Below are positions 26,420 to 35,491 of a stretch of 53,884 nt of DNA, piece after piece. Position numbers and translations under genes: made by a program. Every line of letters starts with the position of its first letter. The first letter of the stretch is position 1. The notes below the pieces were generated by a model. That model was given only the letters and a program-made list of their open reading frames with translations, had not been told where the DNA came from and ran no database searches. Origin of the DNA: Variovorax sp. JS1663 (GTDB taxonomy: Bacteria; Pseudomonadota; Gammaproteobacteria; Burkholderiales; Burkholderiaceae_C); contig NZ_LYMK01000046.1 in the NCBI RefSeq assembly GCF_002157355.1, positions 1 through 53,884 of the forward strand, given 5' to 3'.

Positions 26420-27805
26420 ATGGGCACCAAGACAACGCCCGAGCCGGTGGGCACGCAGGCCGCCCCGCGGGAGCGCCACTTCACCATCGAGCAGGCGTTC
26501 GAGATCGCCCAGGCCGTGCATCGCGACGGCCGGCCGGCGGAGGCGGAGCGCATCTACCGGGCGGTGCTGCAGGCCCGGCCGGAGCATGTGGCCGCCCTCG
26601 GCGCGCTCGGCGTGGCCCGCCACCAGCAGGGTGAAAGCGACGAGGCGGTGCAGTTGCTGCGGCAGGCGCTGGCGATCGCGCCCGACGAGCCCGGCCTCTG
26701 GAACAACCTGGGCAATGTGCTGCTGGAGGCCGGCCGGGCCGAGGAGGCGGCCGAGGCCTACGAGCAGGCGGTGCGGCTGGCGCCGGACCTGGTGGAAGTG
26801 CACAACAACCTCGGCGTGTTGCGGCGCGCGCAGGACCGGCCCGTGGAGGCCGAGGCAGCCTACCGGCGCGCCATCGCCATCAACCCGAGATTCGCCGACG
26901 CGCTGACCAACCTGGGCCGGCTGCTCCATGCGGTGGGGCGCACCGACGAGGCGATCGTGGCGCTCTGCGAGGCGCTGCTGCTCAGGCCCGACCTCATCAA
27001 GGCGCGCCATGCGCTCGGCATGACCTATTGCATGGCCGGCCGCGTGGAGGAAGCCGCGCAGGTGTACCGCGACTGGCTTGCGGAGGAGCCCGACAGCCCC
27101 GAGGCGCGGCACCACCTGGCTGCCTGCTCGGGCGATGCCGTGCCCGAGCGCGCCGCGGATGCCTACGTGGAAAAGGTGTTCGACGGCTTCGCCGAGAGCT
27201 TCGAGTCCAAGCTGGCACACCTGCAGTACCGCGCGCCGCAGCTGATCGAGACGGCGGTGGCCGAAGCGCTCGGCAGGCCGCAGCCTTCGTTCGACGTGCT
27301 GGATGCCGGCTGCGGCACCGGCCTGTGCGGCCCCTTGCTGGCGCCCTACGCGCGGCGCCTGGAGGGGGTGGATCTCTCGCAGGGCATGCTGGCCCAGGCC
27401 GCCCGCCGGCAGGTGTACGACGCGCTCGCCAAGGCCGAGCTCACGGCCTTCCTGCGGGAGGCGGGGCCCGCCCGCTACGACCTGATCGTCTCGGCCGACA
27501 CCCTGTGCTACTTCGGCGACTTGCAGTGCGTCTGTGAACTGGCCTCGCGGGCCCTGCGGCCGGAGGGCTGGCTGTTCTTCACCGTGGAGGTGCTGCAGGG
27601 CGGCGAGGGGAACTTCCGGCTCCAGCCGCACGGCCGCTACAGCCACGGCGAAGCCTACCTGCGCGACGTGCTCGCGGCCTGCGGCCTGGCGGTGGCGGGC
27701 ATGCGACGGGCCGAATTGCGCATGGAAAGTGGCAGACCGGTGGAAGGATGGGTGGTGTCTTGCAAAAAGGAGGCATCCCATTCGTCTCCCTCGCAACCGG
27801 CGTGA
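26420..27805 (+). CDS. TPR-repeat SAM-dependent methyltransferase
   Basis: This 461-residue protein has about six tetratricopeptide repeats at 20-235 (LGALGVARHQQGESDEAVQL, WNNLGNVLLEAGRAEEAAEA, NNLGVLRRAQDRPVEAEAAY). A class I methyltransferase domain follows with motif I VLDAGCGTGLCGPLL near 292, VDLSQGMLAQA, and YDLIVSADTLCYFGDL. The TPR part should bind a protein partner and the C-terminal domain should methylate it or a bound substrate. It lies 20 bp after the candidate effector and 18 bp before vgrG, so the effector, VgrG or the pentapeptide proteins are possible targets. That is inference. The start at 26420 has GGAG about 12 bases upstream. Confidence 0.85.
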   Translation: MGTKTTPEPVGTQAAPRERHFTIEQAFEIAQAVHRDGRPAEAERIYRAVLQARPEHVAALGALGVARHQQGESDEAVQLLRQALAIAPDEPGLWNNLGNVLLEAGRAEEAAEAYEQAVRLAPDLVEVHNNLGVLRRAQDRPVEAEAAYRRAIAINPRFADALTNLGRLLHAVGRTDEAIVALCEALLLRPDLIKARHALGMTYCMAGRVEEAAQVYRDWLAEEPDSPEARHHLAACSGDAVPERAADAYVEKVFDGFAESFESKLAHLQYRAPQLIETAVAEALGRPQPSFDVLDAGCGTGLCGPLLAPYARRLEGVDLSQGMLAQAARRQVYDALAKAELTAFLREAGPARYDLIVSADTLCYFGDLQCVCELASRALRPEGWLFFTVEVLQGGEGNFRLQPHGRYSHGEAYLRDVLAACGLAVAGMRRAELRMESGRPVEGWVVSCKKEASHSSPSQPA

Positions 27806-27823
27806 AAGAAGAAAGCATGAGCC

Positions 27824-30712
27824 ATGGCAGCTGACATCCACTTCACCATCAAGAGCGATTCGCCCGTCAACGGCGAGTTGATGTTCTGGAGCGTGGTGGG
27901 GCACGAAGGCCTGTCGCGTCCCTCGGCCTACGAGTTGGCGGTGCTCTCGAAGAACCAGCAGATCGACGCCAAGGACATCCTCGGCCGCGCCTTCGACGTC
28001 GTCATCGAGTTCGAGGACGCAGACGGGGGCAAGCACGAGCGCCATTGCCAGGGGCATGCCGTGCGCTTCATGCGCACCGCGCAGGTGGGGCGCCTGTTCG
28101 AGTACCGCATCCACCTGCGCTCGTGGTTCTGGCTGCTCACCAAGCGCCGGAACTCCTGGATCCAGCAGGACAAGAAGGTGCTCGACGTGTTCGACGCGGT
28201 GTGCGAGGACAGCCCGGTCAAGCGCTTCAAGAAGCACAAGTCCGGCAACGTGATCGGCACGCACAACCCGCACCGCTACTGCGTGCAGTACGAGGAGAGC
28301 GACTACGCCTTCCTCTCGCGGCTGCTGGAGGAGGAGGGCATCTACTACTGGTTCGACGCGCATGACGCGCCGGGCACCATGCACCTGGCCGACAGCAGCG
28401 ACGTGGCGCACGAGAAGCTGCCGGCGGGCGCCACGCTGCGCTGGGTCGACGACGCGGCCGGCGAGGGGCGGTTCAACGAGATCACGCGCTGGATCGGCGC
28501 GAGGCGCTTCGACAGCGGCAAGCATGCGGCCCGCGACAGCGACTTCAAGGCCATCCAGAAGAAGCTCGGCGCCGACGTGGATGCCTCCGACACCCACGAG
28601 CTCGGCAACCTGGAGGTCTTCGAGTTCCCGGGCGACTATTTCAACCCTGACGACGCCGAGAACATCGCCAAGATCCGGGGCGAGGAACTGGTGGCGCGGC
28701 GCGAGCGCCAATGGGCGCTGACCACCTGGCCCGACGTCGCCGCCGGCCGCAGCTTCACCTACGAGGGCGACCCCGACGGCCAGCGCGACGGCGATTACGT
28801 GATCGGTACCTGCACCTTCGTGGTGACGCACCCGGGCTACGAGTCGGTGGACTTCCGGGAGCGGCCGCGCCAGGCCAGCCAGCTGCTGGAGGAGGCGCTG
28901 GCCGAGGACGCGGTCAACGCCGGCACGCTGGACGTGCTGCGCGAGCTGCTGGACGAGACGCCGCACATGCGCACCGGCGAGCCCGGCATCTGCGCCTTCG
29001 TCCTCACCGTGTTCCCGGTGGAGCTGCCCTTCAAGCCGCCGCGGCTCACGCCGCGCGTGGCCATGCCGGGGCCGCAGTCGGCGATCGTGGTCGGCCCGCA
29101 GGGCGAGGAACTGCACGTGGACGAGCACGGCCGCGTGAAGGTGCACTTCCACTGGGACCGCAGCGAGAAGCGAAACGAGAAGTCGACCTGCTGGGTGCGC
29201 GTCTCGCAGCCCTGGGCCGGCAAGGGCTGGGGCGGCTATTTCATTCCGCGCATCGGCCAGGAGGTGCTGGTCGATTTCCTCAACGGCGACCCGGACCGGC
29301 CCATCATCGTCGGCCGGCTCTACAACGACGACCAGCCCATCCCCTACAAGTCGCCGACGCAGAGTGGCTTCAAGACGCGCTCGACGCCGGGCGGCAACCC
29401 CGGCACGTGCAACGAGATCATGTTCGAGGACAAGAAGGGCGAGGAGAAAATCTCGATCCACGCCGAGCTGGACATGAGCCGGAGCGTGGAACGCGACGAT
29501 TCCACCAGCATCGACCGGGACCAGACCGTCACCGTCAAGCGCGACCAGACCAGCCTGGTGGACCGCGACCGCAAGCACACGGTGACGCGCAACGACACCA
29601 ACATGGTCGTCGTGGACCAGAAGAACACGGTGAAGGGCAACCAGAACAACCAGGTGGTGGGCAACCAGACGAGCTTCGTCGACGCCAACCACCAGCTCAC
29701 CGTGGGCGGCACCAGCACGGTCGACGTGGTGGGCGCCCGCAAGACCACGTACAAGGCAGGAGAGACGCACACCGTGGTGGGCAACCAGACGGTGAGCGTG
29801 ACGGGGCTGATGTCCTTCAAGGCGGGCTCGATGAAGTTCGAGACGCCGCACATCGACTGGATGGTCACGGGTTCCAGCTCCAAGAACATCACGGTGCCGA
29901 CCGGCCCGCTGAACCTGATGGCCAACAAGATCAAGCTGATGAGCAACACCGGCATCGAGATGATGTCGGTCGGCAACATCGACCAGACGGCCATCGGCTC
30001 CAACACCACGATCCTGGGGCCCAACACCAGCGGCTACATCGGTACCAACAGCGAGGCCAACCTGGGCATCAACCGCTCGACCTTCATGGGGATGAGCATC
30101 GAGAACGCGCTGGCGCTGGCCATGAGCAACAACGGCGGCGTGTTCATCGAGAACACGCTGGGGGTGAAGCTGGTCAACTGCGTGGCGCCGGAGATCAAGT
30201 CGATCTCCACGGCCGACGTCAACCTCACGCCGCTCAAGACGATCTCGCCGGGCGGCGGCGGTGGGCCGGCCACGGGCGCCGCGGTGGCAGGCGCGCTGGG
30301 CGCGGTAGCCGGCGCGGGGAGCGCCTTCTCGGACATCGGTGCCACGCTCAAGCAGTACGCCGATGCCGCGCAGGCCTTGAACGATGCCGCCGACGAGGCG
30401 CAGGCGGAAGGCATGAACGGCCTCGCGTCGCGCCTGAGGTCGCTGGCGGTGATGACCAACATGCGGCGCAACCATGGGATCCTGGGTGCGGTGCCGGTGG
30501 TGGGCACGGGCTTGCAGGTGTTCCTGGAAGTGTTCACCGGCGGAGATGCCATCGGCGCCGGGCAACTGGCCAGCGACGGCGCCACGACCAACGCGGATGG
30601 CTCCGCCATCCCCAGCCCCAGTCCGCCGAGCACCGGCGGTGGCAGTGGCGGCAGCGGGGGCGGCGGCGGCACGGGTGGTGGTGGCGGCGCAGGTGGCGGC
30701 GGCGGGAGCTGA
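27824..30712 (+). CDS. vgrG: T6SS spike protein VgrG with long C-terminal extension
   Basis: This 962-residue protein has the gp27-like base (FWSVVGHEGLSRPSAYEL, YCVQYEESDYAFLSRLLEEE, GIYYWFDAHD) at about 1-380. A gp5 OB-type domain follows (AIVVGPQGEELHVDEHGRVK, CWVRVSQPWAGKGWGGYFIP, NGDPDRPIIVGRLYN). The gp5 beta-helix repeats lie at about 545-660 (VKRDQTSLVDRDRKHTV, VVGNQTSFVD). Beyond about residue 815 an extension contains a Gly/Ala-rich helical hairpin-like region (GAAVAGALGAVAGAGSAF, LKQYADAAQALNDAADEAQA) and a glycine-rich tail of about 30 residues. The extension lacks a recognisable enzyme domain and may dock cargo or the DUF4150 tip. Confidence 0.95.
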   Translation: MAADIHFTIKSDSPVNGELMFWSVVGHEGLSRPSAYELAVLSKNQQIDAKDILGRAFDVVIEFEDADGGKHERHCQGHAVRFMRTAQVGRLFEYRIHLRSWFWLLTKRRNSWIQQDKKVLDVFDAVCEDSPVKRFKKHKSGNVIGTHNPHRYCVQYEESDYAFLSRLLEEEGIYYWFDAHDAPGTMHLADSSDVAHEKLPAGATLRWVDDAAGEGRFNEITRWIGARRFDSGKHAARDSDFKAIQKKLGADVDASDTHELGNLEVFEFPGDYFNPDDAENIAKIRGEELVARRERQWALTTWPDVAAGRSFTYEGDPDGQRDGDYVIGTCTFVVTHPGYESVDFRERPRQASQLLEEALAEDAVNAGTLDVLRELLDETPHMRTGEPGICAFVLTVFPVELPFKPPRLTPRVAMPGPQSAIVVGPQGEELHVDEHGRVKVHFHWDRSEKRNEKSTCWVRVSQPWAGKGWGGYFIPRIGQEVLVDFLNGDPDRPIIVGRLYNDDQPIPYKSPTQSGFKTRSTPGGNPGTCNEIMFEDKKGEEKISIHAELDMSRSVERDDSTSIDRDQTVTVKRDQTSLVDRDRKHTVTRNDTNMVVVDQKNTVKGNQNNQVVGNQTSFVDANHQLTVGGTSTVDVVGARKTTYKAGETHTVVGNQTVSVTGLMSFKAGSMKFETPHIDWMVTGSSSKNITVPTGPLNLMANKIKLMSNTGIEMMSVGNIDQTAIGSNTTILGPNTSGYIGTNSEANLGINRSTFMGMSIENALALAMSNNGGVFIENTLGVKLVNCVAPEIKSISTADVNLTPLKTISPGGGGGPATGAAVAGALGAVAGAGSAFSDIGATLKQYADAAQALNDAADEAQAEGMNGLASRLRSLAVMTNMRRNHGILGAVPVVGTGLQVFLEVFTGGDAIGAGQLASDGATTNADGSAIPSPSPPSTGGGSGGSGGGGGTGGGGGAGGGGGS

Positions 30713-30727
30713 AACCAGTCGGATCGC

Positions 30728-33334
30728 ATGCAAGTTCTCAAGCCACAGGCGCTCGGGCTGTCGATGCGCCCCATTGAATTCCGCAAGCGCTTCGGCCTGT
30801 GCATCAGCGCCTGCCTGCACCTGCCCTTCGACCAGGGCGAGCGCGGCACGCTGTGGGCGGAGCAGTCCATGTGGACCTTCCTGGCGAAGGAGATGGCGCA
30901 GCCGCTGATCGACGAGGGCGTGTCCAAGCTCACACCCGAGTTCCTGGTGCACGGCCATGCGCATCCGCCGGCCGACCAGCCTGCCGGCCAGAACGCCTGT
31001 GCCGTGCGGGCCCGCGTGGGCGGGCGCGAGAAGACCGTGCTGGTCTTCGGCGACCGCATCTGGCATGGCGACCAGCCCGGTGCGCCCGCCCCCTTCGCCT
31101 CGATGCCGCTGGACTGGTCGCGCGCCTACGGCGGCCCCGATGTCCCGTCGAACCCGGCCGGCCGCGGCCGCCAGGCACGGGATGGCGTGGTGCCGCTGCC
31201 CAACCTCGAACTGCCGGGCGACCGATTGCGTCATCCCGATCAGGCCATTGCGCCGGCCGGTTTCGGTGCGCTCGACCCGATGCATCCCCAGCGCGTGGCC
31301 TACCGCGGCACCTACGACGCGAGCTACATGGAGCAGCACGCGCCCGGCTTCGCGCCCGACACCGACTGGCGCTACTTCAACCTGGCCCCGGCCGACCAGT
31401 GGATGGAGACGCCGCTGGTGGGCGACGAGTCCTTCTCCTTCCAGCACATGCATCCGACGCGGCCGCGGATCGAAGGTCGCCTGCCCGGGCTGCGCGCGCG
31501 CGTGTTCGTCGGCTATGCCATGCCCGAGGGCGAACCCAAGGTCCGCGAGGTGCCGCTGCGCCTGACCACGCTGTGGTTCTTCCCGCATGCCGAGCGCTGC
31601 ATTGCGATCTTCCAGGGGCTGGCCGAAATCGGCACCGACGATGCGTCCGACGTGGCGAGCCTGCTGGGGGCCGTCGAGCGCCTGGGGCAGGTGCGCGACG
31701 ATGCGTATTACCTGGAGGCGGCCGCGCGCCGGGCGCATCCCTCGCTGGGTGCCATCTATTCGCTGGTCGACAGCGATCTGCTGCCCGAAGGCATCGCGAC
31801 CGCGGACCCGGCCGTGGAAGAGGCCAAGGCCCCCTTCGCCATGGAAGGCCTGCAGGGCAAGGCACAGTACCGGCGCGCCGAGCTCGACGTGGAAATGGCG
31901 CGCGAGAAGGTGCGCGCCATGGGCAAGGACCCGGATGCCCTGGGCATCCGCATGAAGCCGCTGGAGCAGCCGCCCACGGGCGACGCCTTGCCTGCCTACC
32001 TGGAGGCCAAGCTCAAGGAGGCGCAGCAGCAGCAATGGGCTGCGGTGGACGATGCGCTCAGCGCGCTCGAGAAGGGCCTGGCGATGGCGGCGGCCAAGCG
32101 CGTCCCGCTGTATGAGCTGAGCCATCGCGGGCCGCCGGTCTTCAGTGCGCAGGCGCAGCTCGCGCAGATCCAGGCCGCGTCGAAGGACCTGAAGCCGCCG
32201 CTCGAGCTGCCGCCGCTGCTGCGCAAGCTCTGCGTGCTCGAGGAGACGCACCGCGCCGGCTACCTGCAGACCGCGCACGTGCAGCCACCGGCCCATCCCT
32301 TGCCGGCGGCCGAGGCGGCCGCGTTGCGCGACGAGGTCGCGCGGGGCGTCGCGGCCGGCATCCGTTGCTTCTTCGGCGCCGACTTCACCGGCGCCGATTT
32401 CTCCGGGCTGGACCTGCGCGGGGTGGACTTTCGCGACGCCTGGCTGGAAAGCGTGGACTTCCGCGGCGCCAACCTGTCCGGCGCCAAGTTCGAGCGCGCC
32501 GTGCTCGCGCACGCGAAGCTGGATGGCACCACGGCCATCGGCACGGATTTCCGCAAGGCCAACCTCGGCCGGGCGCGGCTGGCCGGCGCGGTGTTCGACG
32601 ATGCCGACTTCACCGAGGCGGTGCTGATGCGCTGCGGCTTCGCCGGCACGCAGGCCCGGCGCGCCCGCTTCATCAAGGCCAATCTGCTCGAAAGCACCTG
32701 GGGCGAGGCCGACTGGAGCGAAGCCGACCTGGAAGGCCAGACCTTCTACAAGCTCGACCTGCAAGGCATGCGATGGCCGGGCGCGCGGCTCTTGTCCTGC
32801 AACTTCATCGAATGCGAGATGGCTGGGCTGGACATGCGTGCCGCGATGCTGGAAGGCACGACCTTCGTGACGTGCCGGCTCGATGGCGCGATGCTGGGCG
32901 GGGCGAAGGCGGCCGGCGCGGTGGCGGTCAAGGGCTGCAGCCTGGCGAAAGCGGACCTCGGCGAGGCCGACCTGCGGCAGTTCAACTTCGGCGGCAGCGA
33001 ACTGGGCGGCGCGCGGCTGGTGCGTGCGCAGCTGGCCGGCGCCAACCTGTCCGGGGCCCGCCTGCGGGGCGCCGACCTGCGGCTGGCCGTGGCCCAGGGC
33101 GCGCTGCTTCGCCGTACGGACTGCCAGGGAGCCAACCTCTCGGGCGTGGACCTGCGCGACGCGATCCTGCAGCACGCCGACCTGCGCGGCTGCGATCTGC
33201 GGCGCGCCAACCTCTTCGGTGCCGACCTGGCGCGCGTGCGGCTGGATGGCGGCACGCGTTTCGACGGCGCGCTGCTCACCCGGGCGCGCACCTGGCCGCG
33301 CCTCACCCGCGAGCAGCAGGAGGCGATGCCATGA
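30728..33334 (+). CDS. DUF2169 protein fused to pentapeptide repeats (T6SS tip/effector adaptor)
   Basis: This 868-residue protein has an N-terminal DUF2169 domain at about 1-330 (LCISACLHLPFDQGERGTLW, ILVHGHAHPPADQP-like FLVHGHAHPPADQ, LVFGDRIWHG, WSRAYGGPDVPSNPAGRG). An alpha-helical linker follows. The end from about 545 to 855 is pentapeptide repeats (FTGADFSGLDLRGVDFRDAW, ANLSGAKFERAVLAHAKLDG). Proteins of this family accompany VgrG, DUF3540 and DUF4150 genes and are thought to help load the tip or cargo. The stop overlaps the start of a second pentapeptide gene (ATGA), so the two are probably made together. Confidence 0.88.
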   Translation: MQVLKPQALGLSMRPIEFRKRFGLCISACLHLPFDQGERGTLWAEQSMWTFLAKEMAQPLIDEGVSKLTPEFLVHGHAHPPADQPAGQNACAVRARVGGREKTVLVFGDRIWHGDQPGAPAPFASMPLDWSRAYGGPDVPSNPAGRGRQARDGVVPLPNLELPGDRLRHPDQAIAPAGFGALDPMHPQRVAYRGTYDASYMEQHAPGFAPDTDWRYFNLAPADQWMETPLVGDESFSFQHMHPTRPRIEGRLPGLRARVFVGYAMPEGEPKVREVPLRLTTLWFFPHAERCIAIFQGLAEIGTDDASDVASLLGAVERLGQVRDDAYYLEAAARRAHPSLGAIYSLVDSDLLPEGIATADPAVEEAKAPFAMEGLQGKAQYRRAELDVEMAREKVRAMGKDPDALGIRMKPLEQPPTGDALPAYLEAKLKEAQQQQWAAVDDALSALEKGLAMAAAKRVPLYELSHRGPPVFSAQAQLAQIQAASKDLKPPLELPPLLRKLCVLEETHRAGYLQTAHVQPPAHPLPAAEAAALRDEVARGVAAGIRCFFGADFTGADFSGLDLRGVDFRDAWLESVDFRGANLSGAKFERAVLAHAKLDGTTAIGTDFRKANLGRARLAGAVFDDADFTEAVLMRCGFAGTQARRARFIKANLLESTWGEADWSEADLEGQTFYKLDLQGMRWPGARLLSCNFIECEMAGLDMRAAMLEGTTFVTCRLDGAMLGGAKAAGAVAVKGCSLAKADLGEADLRQFNFGGSELGGARLVRAQLAGANLSGARLRGADLRLAVAQGALLRRTDCQGANLSGVDLRDAILQHADLRGCDLRRANLFGADLARVRLDGGTRFDGALLTRARTWPRLTREQQEAMP

Positions 33335-34383
33335 CGCCGCTGCTGCTGACGCTGGCCGTCTCCATGGGCGAGACCGTCGAGGGACATGATCTGAGCAAGG
33401 GCGCCTATGCGCGGCTCGGCCTGGGCGGCGGCGTGTTCACCCGCGTGAACCTGTCCGAGGCCGACCTGCGCGGTGCCGACCTGCGCGAGGCGGTGTTCGA
33501 CCAGTGCGACCTGCGCGGCATGCTGGCCACCGGCGCGCAGATGCGCCGCGCCGTGTTCAACCGCTGCCTGCTCGACCATGCCGACCTGCGCCGCTGCGAC
33601 CTGCACGGCGCGGTGTTCGCCGAATGCGATCTCGTCCATGCGCAGCTGGCCGACGCGATGCTGGCCATGGCCACCCTGTCCAAGTGCAAGCTCGACCACG
33701 CGGTGCTGCGCGGCGTCTGCCTGGATTCGGCGCTGCTCAGCCAGTCCACGCTGCTCGACGTGTGCCTGGACGACACCAGCTGGCAGTACACCACCACCAG
33801 CGAATGCGACCTGACGCAACTGACCTGGTCCGGCGCGCGCATGCTGCGCAACAGCTTCTTCCGCACCTCGCTGAAGAACAAGTCCTTCGACGGCCTGCAG
33901 CTGGAAGGCAGCCAGTTCTCCTTTGCCGACCTGTCCGGTACGGACTTCAGCGGCGTGGGCCTGCGCCAGTGCAACTTCCAGGGCGCGCAGCTCGAGGGGG
34001 CGCGCTTCGTGCAGGCCGCCGCGCCGGCTTCGCTTTTCTGCGAGGCGTCCGGTGGCGGCGTGGACTTCAGCGGCGCCGACCTGCGCCAGGCCCTGTTCAC
34101 CGGCGCACGCCTGCCACGCGCGCGCTTCAACGGCTGCCAGCTGCACCAGGCGCATTTCGCTGGTGCGGTGCTCGGCGGCGCCCAGCTGCAGAAGGCCGAT
34201 CTGAGCTACGCCGATTTCCGGCATGCCGACCTGGGCGGCGCCGATCTGCGCGGTGCCCGCATGACGCGCACCGTGCTGCACGGCAGCCGCACCGACGAGG
34301 CGCAGATGAGCGATCGCGCCAGCGCGCTCGAGACCGATCCCGAACTGCAGGCTGCCGAACGCTGGCAGCCCCTGGCCGCATGA
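33331..34383 (+). CDS. Pentapeptide-repeat protein
   Basis: This 350-residue protein is almost entirely pentapeptide repeats (VNLSEADLRGADLREAVFDQ, then CNFQGAQLEGARF, AVLGGAQLQKADLSYADF and LGGADLRGARM) and forms a right-handed quadrilateral beta-helix by family knowledge. There is no signal peptide. It overlaps the DUF2169 gene by four bases. Proteins like this next to VgrG may act as adaptor or scaffold for the spike, or mimic DNA as some pentapeptide proteins do. Context favours a T6SS role; the precise function is unknown. The last 30 residues (ALETDPELQAAERWQPLAA) are not repeats. Confidence 0.85.
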   Translation: MTPLLLTLAVSMGETVEGHDLSKGAYARLGLGGGVFTRVNLSEADLRGADLREAVFDQCDLRGMLATGAQMRRAVFNRCLLDHADLRRCDLHGAVFAECDLVHAQLADAMLAMATLSKCKLDHAVLRGVCLDSALLSQSTLLDVCLDDTSWQYTTTSECDLTQLTWSGARMLRNSFFRTSLKNKSFDGLQLEGSQFSFADLSGTDFSGVGLRQCNFQGAQLEGARFVQAAAPASLFCEASGGGVDFSGADLRQALFTGARLPRARFNGCQLHQAHFAGAVLGGAQLQKADLSYADFRHADLGGADLRGARMTRTVLHGSRTDEAQMSDRASALETDPELQAAERWQPLAA

Positions 34384-34403
34384 ATTCTTCGACGAGGTTG
34401 ACC

Positions 34404-35078
34404 ATGAGCGAACCCCTTTCCTCCGCCGTTCCCGCCCGCAAGCGCCGCCGTCCACAGGGCGCCGATGCGGCTGTGGCCCAGCCCCTGGCCGGGCAGTGGT
34501 GCGTCGGCACGGTGACCGAGGCCGAAGGCGGCGCGCTGGTCGTGCAAAGCGGAAGCCTGCGCCTGCCGGCCACGCGTGCCGCGAGCTGCCTGCTGGCACC
34601 GGCCGCGGGCGACAGCGTCGCCTGCCTGCGCGTGGCACCGCAGGAAACCTGGGTGCTCGCGGTGCTCCAGCGCGAGGAGGGCGTGCCGCAGGTGCTGCGC
34701 TGCGATGGCGATACGCGGCTGGAGGTGGCGGGCGGCACGCTCGCGCTGCATGCGGCGTGCATCGAGCTGCGCACCGAGCTGCTGGACGCCAGCGCGCGCC
34801 GCACCACGCTGGCCACCGACAGTGCCGACGTGGTGGGCCGGCAACTGAGCCTGGTGGCCTCGCGCATCAAGCTGGTGGGCTCGCTGCTGTCGAGCGTGGT
34901 CGACCGGGTGCAGCACTTCAGCAAGAACTACCTGCGCCACACCGACGGCATGGACAAGGTGAGCGCCACGCACGTGGAAGTGCAGGCGCAGCAGCTGATG
35001 CGGCTGGAGGGCGAGCATGCCCTGGTCAACGGGCGCGAGCTGATCAAGGCGCGCGGCGCGCAGATCCACTTCGGATAG
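34404..35078 (+). CDS. DUF3540 T6SS-associated protein
   Basis: This 224-residue protein has the DUF3540 layout: a small OB-like N-terminal domain (GQWCVGTVTEAEGGALVVQS, LRVAPQETWVLAVLQRE) and a helical/beta C-terminus (ASRIKLVGSLLSSVVDRVQ, YLRHTDGMDKVSATHVEVQA). DUF3540 proteins are encoded with DUF2169 and DUF4150 in T6SS tip cassettes, and their role is not established. I chose ATG 34404 because GAGG lies six bases upstream; an earlier ATG at 34380 overlapping the previous stop would add eight residues. A very basic stretch (ARKRRRPQG) sits at the N-terminus. Confidence 0.85.
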   Translation: MSEPLSSAVPARKRRRPQGADAAVAQPLAGQWCVGTVTEAEGGALVVQSGSLRLPATRAASCLLAPAAGDSVACLRVAPQETWVLAVLQREEGVPQVLRCDGDTRLEVAGGTLALHAACIELRTELLDASARRTTLATDSADVVGRQLSLVASRIKLVGSLLSSVVDRVQHFSKNYLRHTDGMDKVSATHVEVQAQQLMRLEGEHALVNGRELIKARGAQIHFG

Positions 35079-35087
35079 GGGGCGAGC

Positions 35088-35483
35088 ATGTTCGCCAACT
35101 GCCAGATCATGGGCACCGACATGGGCTTTCCCGACGTCTGCATGACGCCGGCCGCGCCTTCCCCCATTCCAGTGCCCTATCCCAACATCGCCATGGGGCC
35201 GATGGCCATTCCCAACTGTCCCAACATCCTCGTGATGGGCGGGCCGGCGCACAACCTGGGCACCACCATCCCGATGACCAACGGCGACAACGCCGGCGTG
35301 CTGCTGGGCGTGGCCTCGGGCACGGTGATGGGGCCGAGCCGCCACCTGACCGGCGCCTTCACCGTGCTGCTGCAGGGCATGCCGGCGACGCGGCTGACCA
35401 GCAGCTCGCTGCAGAACAGCACCAACTGCCCGGGCGTGCGCACGGTGCCGAGCCAGACGCTGCTGGTGCTGCTGGCGCCATGA
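35088..35483 (+). CDS. DUF4150 PAAR-like spike tip protein
   Basis: This 131-residue protein is of the DUF4150 (PAAR-like) type: MGFPDVCMTPAAPSPIPVPY, NCPNILVMGGPAHNLGTTIP, GVASGTVMGPSRHL and TGAFTVLLQGMPATRLTS. It should sharpen the VgrG spike, possibly with metal-binding Cys/His residues at Cys5, Cys18, Cys44 and His55. It lies nine bp after DUF3540 and is the last gene of the plus-strand block. It has no C-terminal toxin domain, so any cargo must be separate. Its stop is only eight bp from the stop of the convergent lipoprotein gene. Confidence 0.9.
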   Translation: MFANCQIMGTDMGFPDVCMTPAAPSPIPVPYPNIAMGPMAIPNCPNILVMGGPAHNLGTTIPMTNGDNAGVLLGVASGTVMGPSRHLTGAFTVLLQGMPATRLTSSSLQNSTNCPGVRTVPSQTLLVLLAP

Positions 35484-35491
35484 GCTTGATG

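Noticed and set aside
25931..33175. A 2414-codon open frame on the minus strand, the longest in the window
   Set aside because: It lies opposite seven well-supported genes (including vgrG and the pentapeptide genes). Its product is low-complexity, rich in Arg, His, Ala, Gln and Leu, with no domain. It is a shadow of GC-rich codon use.
35088..35483. An effector fused to the PAAR-like tip
   Set aside because: The protein ends right after the tip fold (131 residues), so there is no room for a toxin domain.
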